Assembly: GCA_020226215.1 (NCBI GenBank)
Contig: CM035232.1
Location: 18,884,316 to 18,948,315, forward strand
DNA length: 64,000 nt
Origin: Sindora glabra
Lineage: Eukaryota; Streptophyta; Magnoliopsida; Fabales; Fabaceae
Reading direction: 5' to 3'
The notes under the pieces were generated by a model. It was not told where the DNA came from, did not search any database, and saw only the letters and a program-made list of their open reading frames with translations. Each line of letters begins with the position of its first letter. Within the stretch, counting starts at the first letter, position 1. Of this stretch, positions 13,603 through 24,842 are shown piece by piece. A program made the translations under genes and the position numbers.

Positions 13603-15719
13603 ATATCAACATGAGTTAGTTTAAGTAGAAGGAACTCAAATACCTTAAACAAGATATTATGAATTCAATTTAGATTTTCTGTATGAAAAAATTTATTTGA
13701 AAGATGTTCCCACCTTTAATGTTCGATACTTCGAGAGATTAATTTTTCACTAAAGGGTATTTGGTGCAAATAAAAAAATAGTATATTTATCATAATTTAA
13801 GTAAGAATAATACTGAAAATTTAATATTAGGCTGATAATATTTTCCTCATTGTTATTTATTAAATAATTTTCTCTTTTTTTGGTCAGTGAAAAATCCGTA
13901 TTCTTATCTCCTCTAAATCAATAAATTCATCTCTCTGTACATAATAAAATAAAGAGGAATAACCACCGCTATACTAGTTTGGAACTTTGCTTTTTATAAG
14001 AAAGAAAAAGAAAGTAGATTGACGGCACTGTATGTCGACGGCAGTGTATCTACAATTGTTCCAGGTAGAAATAAAGCAGGATTTATGTTTATTCTTACAA
14101 AAGAAAAAACATCTTTCTTACCAATAATTCTATTTAGTATTTGCTGATGTATTTGTAGTTATAAAATAACAATGGAAGAGATTTTATTTGCTAATGTTAA
14201 AGGGGGAAATATGAGGTGGGAATTTAAAAATAATAAAGAGAAAGTTGTATTTTTCACTATCATACTATGATATAACATTATTTTTAATTATAAGATATAA
14301 AAATAAAATAAAAGTTCTTTACCTATATATCTATATATACAAGCAAAATTTCTCTACAAATTACACAAATCAAACATAACCTAAAATTTCTTTATACTTC
14401 TTTCAACGTTGATTTCATCGATTGTTTATTTATTTTATCCGCACATGATTCATCTTCATGTATTAAGATTAGATTTCACATGTGACAAATTTCAAGTTTG
14501 AAAGCTTTGATGGTTACGTATACCTACACATATAATGATTAGATATGAAACTTTGAACATAGAGCAGGGTTTAATTAACCTTCAAGAGGATAGATTTTCA
14601 GTTAGTAAGTATAAAATTTATATGTTTATTATTAATAGAAATTAAAATAAATATAAAGGGTTGAGATAAATATTAATTTTCTAATAATCTATCTTATTTT
14701 ATTTATTTTCTTGTTGGTAGGGGCACATAATTGCTCCATAATTAATTTTTTTTAAAAATATTAAATACCATTTGAAAAAAAAATTGGCTATGTAAAACTT
14801 TATTATCATTTAGATTACAATACTTGTATTAATGGTTTTATTAATTATTCTTAATTATTACAAATTGATAATTATAATAATTGTTAATATATTATTTTAT
14901 TTTAAGCAATTAATAGATATGTTTGTATTTTGAATAAACTAATTTATGTGATAGACTAAAAAATCATTTGACTCATAATAATAATATAAAAAGTCTTATA
15001 TTTTTTAAAATTAAAAAGATATGTGTTATTTAATTAATCATTATCTAATAAATTGAATGAAATAGAACTTTTTAAAAAATTCTAATTATTATAAAGTATA
15101 AAAAGTTATTTATCTATTTTTTAAAATAAGTTTTATTTCCTATATTATGTATAAATATAAAGATAAATTTATTTTTATTAAATTTAATTATTAATAATTA
15201 AAATTGTAAAATTAAATTATAATGATATTAAAATATAATAATTATTTTATCAATATTATTAAAAAATTAAAATTAAATCAAATAAAATATAAAAAATTAC
15301 TCTCTAAAAAGTATTATTTTTCCAATGCTAATCAAATAATTTTAAATATTTTTCAAAAAATTGTTATAAAAATTACTTTATATAAAATTTAATATTTTTA
15401 TAAAAATTACTTTTTCGTACGAATTAAACGATTTTTAAAAGATTTTATCATAGTCTTGTCCGCATAACTTCCGTAGACACACAGAAAAGGCCACGTGTTA
15501 ATAGGAAATTTTGAATGATTTAAGATTTGTGACCAAAATTGAACTTGGGGTCTGCCGTGATTTGCATCAGATTCAGATTCCCTATCCAAGGGAGGGATAG
15601 ACGGAGCATGTGGGTGGTGAGAGGCAGCGGCCACAGCATCCAGCAAGGGGCAGTGGTAGAAGAGGCTACGTCAATCCTTTAGCCAAACACAGTAAGACAC
15701 CTTTTGAAAATTACTTCAG

Positions 15720-17439
15720 CCAATCTTTACCTCCTTCATCGTGGATGTATGCATTAAAAATTATTATATATTTATTAAATAAGTTCCTAATAAAGTAGTT
15801 CTAAAGACACTTGTTGAACTATGAATTGGTAAGAAGCCCAATTTAAGTCACTTGCATATTTGGAAATGCCAAGCAAAAGTACAGGTATATAATTCACAAG
15901 AAAAGAAACTGGATGCAAAAATAATCATTGGATATTTCATTGGTCATCTAAAAAAATCTAAAGGATATATATTTTACTATCCTAACTGTAGCATGAGAAT
16001 CATTGAAATTGGAAATGTTAGGTTCATTGAGAATGGTAAAACTAATGGGAATGAAGTTCCATGAAATGTGGAAATTAAAAAAAATAAGAATGCAAGTTCC
16101 ATTAGCTTACAATTCTTCTAAAATAGTTTTTTCTCAAATTATTGAGTCGTAAAACAATGAAGAAGAATAACAAATTACTAATCTCACAACTCATAATGAA
16201 TTTATTATAGAAGAACCATGAGAGATAACATTAAGAAAATCCTAAAGGGAAAGAAAACCAACTATCTTGAATAATTATGTGGTTTATCTATAGGACTTTG
16301 AAGTTGACTTAGGAATTAATAATGATCTAATTTTATTTTCACAGGCCATTAATAATGATAATGTTGATAAGTAGTTGAATGCCATGAAAGAAGAGTTAAA
16401 ATCTATGGAATAGAATAAAGTATGGGACCTTGTAAAATTACCTAAAGGTTGTAAAAGAGTCGGATGTAAATAAGTTTTTAAAACCAAACTTGACTCTCAT
16501 GGCAGCTTTAAGCGTTATAAGGCCAGAGTCATTACTAAAGGTTTTACTAAAGAGAATGGCATTAACTATAATAAGACATTTTCACCAGTCTCTAAGAAAG
16601 ATTCTTTCAAAATTATCATGGTACTAGTAGCTTGTTATGATTTAGAACTATATTAAATGAATGTGAAAATAGCATTTCTCAATGGGGATTTAGTGGAAGA
16701 AGTTTATATAAACCAACTAATAGGATTTTTAATTGATGGAAAATAACTCATAGTGTGTAAATTAAAGAAATCAATATATGAACTTAAATAAACTTCTAAC
16801 ATGTACTAGACTAGACATTAGCTTTGCAGTTAGAATGCTGGGTAGGTACCAAGTAATTCAAGATTGGATTATTGGAAAGCTATAAAGAAAGTTCTCAGAT
16901 ACTTGCAAGGAAACAAAGATTATATGCTTACTTATAGAAAATCTGATCACCTTTAGGTTATTGGATATTCAAATTTAGACTTTGTTGGCTATGTGGATAC
17001 AAGAAAGTTTACTTTTGACTATTTGTATCTTTTGGTTGGAGAAGTCATCTCATGGAAAAGTGCAAAGCAATCAGTAATTGATGTATCCACCATGGAAGTT
17101 GAATTTGTAACATGCTTTGAGGCGATGGTTCATGCTAAGTGGTTACAGAACTTTATTTTAGGACTTAGGGTAGTCGACAGCATTGTCAGGCCGTTGAAAA
17201 TTCACTATGATAATTCTATAACGATTTTCTTCTTTAAGAATGATAAGTACTCTAAAGGTGCTAAACATATAGAATTCAAATATTTTGACCTCAAAGAAGA
17301 AGTTCATAAACATACAGTGTCAATAAAGCATATTAGCACCAATTTTATGATAGTTGACCCTTTAACAAAAGGGTTATCGCCTAAAATATTTAATGATTAT
17401 GTTACAAATATGGACATCATTTCTAATAAGGATTATTGA
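15720..17439 (+). pseudogene. copia pol remnant (copy B; integrase C-term, RT part, RNase H)
   Basis: It is 5'-truncated by the duplication breakpoint at the integrase motif LPPSSWMYALK. Integrase continues at 15852-16064 (KVQVYNSQEKKLDAKIIIGYF). The RT remnant is at 16.38-16.8 kb with the same deletion of the catalytic block as copy A. RNase H is at 16.86-17.44 kb, where about 148 codons stay open from VDTRKFTFDYL through GAKHIEFKYFDLKEEV to DPLTKGLSPKIFNDYV. The open RNase H tail is better preserved than in copy A but has no start of its own and is very unlikely to be expressed as a gene. Confidence 0.85.
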
Positions 17440-17817
17440 ATATCATTGTTGATTTTATGTTAATATATATTTTGACATTGTGAGCACTCTAATGGATATG
17501 TTTATGATGATCATGTATTATATACATGTTTGAATTATAATAATAGGTTTTGTCTTTGCTAAAGAGATAATGTTGAATCAATTATACACTTCTCACTTCT
17601 AGGCCATAATAAGAGAAAAGGATTGGTAGAGTAGTATATAGAAGGGAATATATGTAATAAATGGTATACAACTGCCATGATTCATATTAATTATTAGTCA
17701 TATATATGACGAAAGATGTAACCAAAGTATAGAAAATTAGCCTTATCTATGCACATTATGTTGATTTATTTATTTCACCATAAAGTAAGCTAATATCACA
17801 TGAGTCAAGTGGGAGAA

Positions 17818-18404
17818 TGTGAGACTTAAGTGACCCAAGTGATATTAATAAATGGTTATTATGGTTAAATAAATAAATATTAAATGAGTTAATTTTTGAT
17901 TGGTAAGTTTAAGATATATTTTCTTAAAGTAACAAACTATTTGATGGGAATAGTTGATGGGGAGTTATCAAATAATAAAAGATTATTTGATAATTTTTTT
18001 TTTATTTATAAGGTTATTTGATAGATAAATAAAGGATTTGTCTATAAAGTTATCTAATAGATAAATAGAAGATTTATTTAAAAAATTATCTAATAGATAA
18101 ATAAAAAATTTATCTAGAAAATTGATCCCTATATTTGCCTATAAAAGGTTTTAAACTAAGAGAGACTAATAGATGGAAACACAATTCTCTTCTTTTTTTT
18201 CTTCTTCTTTTTTAAGGATCAAGGATTATATTTCAATATTTAGGTTATTAAGTTATAGATCAAGTTATATAGTCTATCTTTAATTTGATAGTATAAAATT
18301 TATAATAAATTCGTGAAAACTTATAAGTTTTCAAAATTTTGTGCATTATAAATAATTGATGAATTCTATCATAAGAATTAAATAGAAATAAAGAAAAACA
18401 TACA
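17818..18404 (+). repeat. Third copia LTR (LTR3, in copy B)
   Basis: It begins TGTGAGACTTAAGTG and ends AACATACA, directly after the purine tract gtcaagtgggagaa. A TATAAAAGG box is at 18140-18148. It carries the same internal minisatellite type as LTR2. Its flank (ATATCAACATGAGTTAG) equals that of LTR2, so it arose by segmental duplication, not by a new insertion. Confidence 0.9.
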
Positions 18405-21400
18405 ATATCAACATGAGTTAGTTCAAGAAGAAGTAACTTAGATACCTTAAACAAGATATTTTGAATTTAATTCAGATTTTGTATATGAAAAAAATTATTT
18501 AAAAGATGTTCTCACCTTTAATATTCGGTACTTCAAGAGATTAATTTTTCACTAATTAGATGAAAGGATATTTGGTGCAAATAAAAAAAATAGTATACTT
18601 ATCATAATTTAAGTAAGAATAATAGTGAAATTTTAATATTAGGCTGATTATATTTTCCTCATTGTTATTTACTGAATAATTTTCTCTTTTTTTGGTCAGT
18701 GGAAAATCCGTAGTCGTATGTCCTCTAAATCAATAAATTCGTCTCTCTGTACATAATAAAATAAAGAGGAATAACCAACTTTGCTTTTTATAAGAAAGAA
18801 AAAGAAAGTAGATTGACGGCACTGTATATTGGCGGCAGCATATCTCCAATTGTTCCAGGTAGAAATAAAGCAGGATTTATGTTTATTCTTACAAAAGTAA
18901 AAACATCTTTCTTGCCAATAATTCTATTTAGTATTTACTGATGTATTTGTCGTTATAAAATAACAATGGAAGAGATCTTATTTGCTAATGTTAAAGGAGG
19001 AAATATGTGGTGGGAATTTAAAAATAATAAAGAGAAAGTTGTATTTTTCACTATCATACTATTATATGACATTATTTTTAATTATAAGATATAAAAATAA
19101 CATAAAAGTTCTTTACCTATATATATATATATATAAACAAGCAAAATTTCTTTACAAATTCACACAAATCAAACAGAACCTAAAATTTCTTTATACTTCT
19201 TTCAACGTTGATTTCATCGATTGTTTATTTATTTTATCCGCATATGATTCATCTTCATGTATTAAGATTAGATTTCACATGTGACAAATTTCAAGTTTGA
19301 AAGCTTTGATGATTACGTATACCTACACATATAATGATTGGATATGAAACTTTGAACATAGAGCAGGGTTTAATTAATCTTCAAGAGGATAGATTTTTAG
19401 TTAGTAAGTATAAAATTTATATGTTTATTATTAATAAAAAATAAAATAAATATAAAGGGTTGAGATAAATATTAATTTTCTAATGATCTATCTTATTATA
19501 TTTATTTTCTTATTGGTAGGTACACATAATTGCTCCATAATTAATTTTTTTAAAAAAATATTAAATGCCATTTAAAAAAATTGGCTATGTAAAACTTTAT
19601 TATCATTTAGATTACAACACTTGTATTAATGGTTTTATTAATTATTCTTAATTATTACAAATTGATAATTATAATAATTGTTAATATATTATTTTATTTT
19701 AAGCAATTAATAGATATGTTTGTATTTTGAATAAACTAATTTATGTGATAGACGAAAAAATCATTTGATTCATAATAATAATATAAAAAGTCCTATATTT
19801 TTGAAAATTAAAAAGATATGTGTTATTTAATTAGTCGTTATCTAACAAATTGAATGAAATAAAACTTTTCGGAAAATTCTAGTTATCATAAAGTATAAGA
19901 AGTTATTTATGTATTTTTTAAAATAAGTTTTATTTTCTAAATATAAAGATAAATTTATTTTTATTAAATTTAATGATTAATAATTAAAATTATGAACTTA
20001 AATTATAATGATATTAAAATATAATAATTATTTTATTAATATTCTTAAAAAATTAAAATTAAATCAAATAAAATATAAAATATTACTCTCCAAAAAGTAT
20101 TATTTTTCTAATGCTAATCAAATAATTTTAAATATTTTTCAAAAAATTGGTATAAAATTACATTTTATAAAATTTAAATTTTTTTATAAAAATTACTTTT
20201 TCATGCGAATTAAACGATTTTTAAAAGATTTTATCATAGTCTTGTCCATATAATTTCCATAAACACACAGAAAAGGCAACGTGCTAATAGGAAATTTAGA
20301 ATGATTCAGATTCCCTATCCAAGGGAGGGATAGACAGAGCATGTGAGTGGTGAGAGGCAGCGGCCACAGCATCCAGCAAGGGGCAGTGGCAGAAGAGGCT
20401 ACGTCAATCCTTTAGCCATATACAGTAAGTGTCGCTGTTACATTAGCTCTCATGCTGGGGGGGAGGGGGCCTTCAGCACTTCACGTCGCTCCTCTTTCGG
20501 GTGAAACATCACCGTCCCTTATCACAAGGACCCCATGTGACGGTCCAAGCCCCCCTTGATAATATAAACTCTTTCGTATATTGGTCAACAATTTACGGCC
20601 GCAACCCTCTTTTTGAATTGATCTTTAATAAGGAGCGATTTGGTTTGCTAATAAATAAATTTACATGAAAAGTTAAAAATTTTAAGCAATAAATTTTTAA
20701 TTAATATTATAAGATATATTTAAAATTATTTAATTAATATTAAAAAATAATGGCATATAAAATTTAATTTATTATATTTTATTTTAATTTTTAAAAAAAA
20801 TATTATCGAGATGGGTTTTGACTCATCAAAATTTCAAGATGTATTTTAAAAAAATAAAATGAGATATTATGATTTTTTATTAAAAATAAGAGTTTTAAAA
20901 TTTAATAAATAATAATTAATTAAAAATAATTTTTAAATTTATAATTATCTTCTCATTCTCTTTCTTATCAAGAATTATAACACTTTATTTTTCATTTTAA
21001 AGTGCATCTGTACTTTAAAAGAATCTCATTGAGGTGATCATTGTGCCATTCAAGATTATAATAAAAATTAAAAATATTAATAAATTTTAATTAAAATAAT
21101 TTTTTTAAGTTTGTAATTTAATAATTTTAATTTATTATATAAATTGAAATAACCTTACATAAAAAATTAAAATGATTTTCCCTCAATTTAGCGCATTCAC
21201 ATAACATAAATTGTGTATGATAGAAGTTTATTTGAATATTAAAATAATAAATAATAAAATTTAATAAAAATAAAATAATATAAAAATAATACCATATATA
21301 ATGAAATAATTTTATTTCAAATTATATTTTTTATTTATTAATTATAATTAATAATATAAACATATATAAATAAAAAACAATACATATGTACAAAAATAAA

Positions 21401-22172
21401 AAGGTAGAGTGGTGGTTAATTAAAATGAGAATAAGTAATTATATACTTTTGCATATAAATAATGCAGGAAGTTATTTTTATTAAAAAAAGAATGAAATAA
21501 TAACTCTTCATAATTTATAAAAAGTAGAATTTATTAATACATTTTAATTTTTTTAACTATTAATAATCAATGAAATAATTCATTTATATCTTTATTTACA
21601 AAAAGTTGCACAACGCATTAAACTTTATACCAACCAAAACTAGTTTTAAATTTTTTATCAATAAGAATAGTTAATTAAATTACGGTACTGATAGACGTAA
21701 GAGTTCATATCAAATATAAAATGTAAAAGAATAATAAAACTTTCTAAAATAATATGGGGGACATCTTATCCGAATACTCACCGCAAAATTCAGCAAGCGT
21801 TTATTTACATTACTCAATACTACCAGAATTTCCCCCTTTTTAATTCTTATTATCTATTTTTAAAAAATTTAAATTTAGTATATTTTTTAAAAATATATGA
21901 GTGAATTTCAGAGAATTGAACCACTGAGTAAAAATTATATCTTTATCCCTCTAAAAATAATAAAAAAAGAAAATCTAGATTCATTTTCAAAGGAATTTAA
22001 TGATGATGAGCAATATCTCTTCGCATCTGAATCCTCTATTTTTTATTTTATTATTTTAAAAAATGAAAATATAATTTTTATTTTAAAATTTATTATTTTT
22101 CCAGTCGAGTCTATAACTTCAATTAAAAAATTCATATCTACCTGTTTTTAAAATTCACCACATATTGTCCTT

Positions 22173-22205
22173 GAGAGAGGGAGAGAGAGAGGGAGAGAGA
22201 GAGAG
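22173..22205. repeat. GA microsatellite
   Basis: A run of gagagaggga/gagaga units about 33 bp long. It lies in otherwise AT-rich DNA, about 6 kb from the nearest gene. Confidence 0.9.
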
Positions 22206-24368
22206 CATCAAACTATAAAACGGTTCTGTACCCCCAACGGAATGAAAGGGCCATAGGCGGGGAAGCCAATTATTCTCCGAGATTTGAATTCCATCAATTT
22301 TCTTTTGTTATTTTTATTATTTTTTTAGAATAATGAAAACATAATTTTTATTTTAAAATTTATTATTTTTATTAAAATTTACAACTTCAAATAAAAAATT
22401 TATATTTGTTTTTGTTTAAAATTCATCATTTTCTAAGGAAAAGAAGAAAATATATTTTCCTGAAAATATACATTAAAAAATGATTAAAAAAGTGACAAAT
22501 GAAGAATAAGAGATTCAGATGCAATTCGACATGGACTTCAGAGTATCATTAAAAATTGTTAAACGTTTACTGTTAATAAAAGTTTTTTCTAATTTTTACT
22601 TTTTTAACTATCATGAGACATTTTTTTCTTTTTGAAAATGTAAAATGCAATAAACTAATAATGAAACAAATATAGACTTTTTTTACTGTAAAAAATTGTA
22701 TTAAGTTGATGAAAGGTGATTTTTTTTTTCATAAAAATGCATATTATGCTCTATTTTTAAAGTCTTGATTTCAAATTAATTCTCACATTCAATTAAAATT
22801 AACTTTCAATACTATAGGGCGAAGAATTTCTATGGATTCTCTTGTTGGAATGTGAATAACTTTTTTGTGCTAGTCAAGAAATGAATTAGTTAATGGATTT
22901 CAATCTTCTCTCCCTTTTTTTTTTTTAATTTTTCAACCATTTTTTTATAATATTATAGAGGGATATAAAATTTTTTATGAATCTCATTAGTAAAAAAAAA
23001 AAGATTTTAAATCTCACCGCTCATTAAAATTTTATATTTATTTTTTTAATATGATAAAGAAATGAGTAAAAAGAAAAGAAGGAAATCCAAATTCTTAATT
23101 AATATAAGTGTAAACTATAATAATTAGTCTAATAAGCCATTGTAAATTAATCGATGATATCACTGTCAAAGACAACTAAGTTCGATAGTTTAAAATCTAT
23201 GTTCGGTAAAAAGAAAAAGAGAAAAAAAGGATCATAACTAAGTAATCATTAAAAAAAAGGCAGAGGTGTAAAATTTCAACTAGAATTGTGTTATAACATA
23301 GTAATTGCAGGTCAATTTTTTATAAATGACAAATCAATGATGAATACTCTATTATGTAAAATTAAAATGCACGATCTTAGAGAAATTTAAATAATTAAGA
23401 TGTCCTTGTTTTACTTGGAATGAATTATTGATCTGATTGATTTTAGCCCTTTCTTTAATGCCTACCAAATACTATTACATCATTCTATTATGCTATAGAC
23501 ACTTATTTGGACTCGTTATTTATATGCTCAAATTAACAAATTTCCACTCCATGCTCGTTTCTTTCCCAAGTTCAACGTACAAGAGGAGACATTTTCAAAC
23601 ATCTCCATTGTAATACATGTTTTTATAATAAATAATAATTTATTATTAATTTTATGGGAATTATACTTATTAAAGATTTGGTTTCTTAATTTATAAAACA
23701 TTAAAAATCACATAAGGTAACAATTAAATTATATTTATTTGATAAAATAAAGATATAAATTATAATTAGAATATATAATAACATCCCTGTACTTGAGATT
23801 TACAAATAGTAATAATGAGTTCTTCTATTCAATAAATTTTATTCAATATATAAAATTTAATCATTTATATTAAATTTTTTAATAAAATATTTAATTTAAC
23901 AACTCATAATTTATTAAAAAGATGAATTCAATTTTATTATATATAAAATGGAATTGACCCATAGTATAACACTGACATTTCAAATATCAAAATCAAACTT
24001 TGCAAACAAAATTTTCTCGTGCATGAATTGAGAGTCAGTGATTAATGATGCGTTCAGCGTTTTGAGGAACAGGAAGAGGATTTTCCAAAGTTATTTTTGT
24101 ATCATCGAAGACGTTACTTATTTTATATTTGAGTTAATTACAGAAAGCTACCTTGCTTGCTTGTCCCGGCAGCCAAACACGCCCTTTCTTTCACGTGGCA
24201 GGCAAGTGAACATTTGGCCGGCGCCAAAACCCGCTGGAATTGCATTGGCCCTTCTCTATAATTTTGAGGCATTGGATTCAGGTTCCTGTGCCCAAACAAA
24301 AACTATGAATCTGGCCTTTTTTTTGCATTTGCGGAAATTGCCAGGAAATTTTGCAAAAATTACATGTT

Positions 24369-24842
24369 AACCCTACAACTAGGGATGAAAGCTACACGTG
24401 AGCAATTTACAATTAGGGATGAAAGTTACTCGTGAATAATTTAAGATTTCTTTATTCGATTCGAATTCAAATTTTAATAAATTAAATTTAAATAATTTTG
24501 ATTCATTTAACTCATTTATTAAATAAGTTAAATTTAAATTTTTTATTACTCGATTCGAATGATTTGTAAGCGTAAATAAATTTTATATAAAATATATTTT
24601 TATTTTTTATATTATATATAATATAAATATAAAAAATTCACTAAATTTTTTAAATTTATTTAAACTCGTATAAATTTGTTTAGAATCATTTAAATTCAAA
24701 TAAATTTGATTAAATTCGTGTTTGAATTCTCAAATTTAAATTTGACTTTTTCAAGTTTGACGAATTCGAATTCATTTAATATTATCAAATTTAAACTTAA
24801 TCATATATATATTCGATTTGATTTGATTCATTTACACCTCTA
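24369..24842. repeat. Dispersed AT-rich repeat with TAGGGATGAAA / TTTACACCTCTA ends
   Basis: The left end contains two adjacent copies of a unit of about 36 bp (aactagggatgaaagctacacgtgagcaattta, then attagggatgaaagttactcgtgaataattta). The interior is rich in ATTCGAATTCAAATTT words, and the right end is TTCATTTACACCTCTA. The two ends are roughly inverse to each other (TAGGGATGAAA against TAGAGGTGTAAATGA). This end type is frequent in dispersed plant repeats. No transposase is present. Confidence 0.5.

Larger units (their letters stand above)
10895..15696 (+). repeat. Segmental tandem duplication, copy A
   Basis: The unit of about 4.8 kb starts inside copia integrase (catctttacttacttcattgtgg), runs through RT, RNase H and LTR2, and continues through about 2.1 kb of non-element flank to tttagccaaacacagtaag. 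The same order recurs in copy B with an offset of about 4.73-4.82 kb. The flank contains AT-rich sequence and a short GC-rich patch at 15.58-15.69 kb (gaggcagcggccacagcatc). Relative to copy B, copy A has an extra segment of about 18 bp near 13.97 kb and about 56 bp near 15.52 kb. Confidence 0.9.
15720..20429 (+). repeat. Segmental tandem duplication, copy B
   Basis: This is the second copy of the unit: copia 3' half, LTR3, then the same flank ending tttagccatatacagtaag. Shared defects with copy A include the RT deletion and stops after GK in GFS/LI-type motifs. They show that the copied element was already dead. About 23 bp at the junction (15697-15719) match neither end and may be filler DNA. 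After 20429 the sequence departs from copy A. Confidence 0.9.

Noticed and set aside
13006..18404. Reading LTR2 to LTR3 as a second complete copia element
   Set aside because: The sequence between them starts with non-element flank, lacks a primer-binding site and gag, and enters copia in mid-integrase. It is a duplicated segment.
20008..20253. An 81-codon open frame rich in Lys, Ile, Phe and Asn
   Set aside because: Low-complexity product of AT-rich DNA; the matching stretch in copy A (about 15.2-15.45 kb) has stops and indels, so it is not under coding constraint.
24038..24370. A 110-codon open frame with mixed composition
   Set aside because: No recognisable domain, no homologue I know, and no splice or promoter context. 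It sits beside a dispersed repeat.
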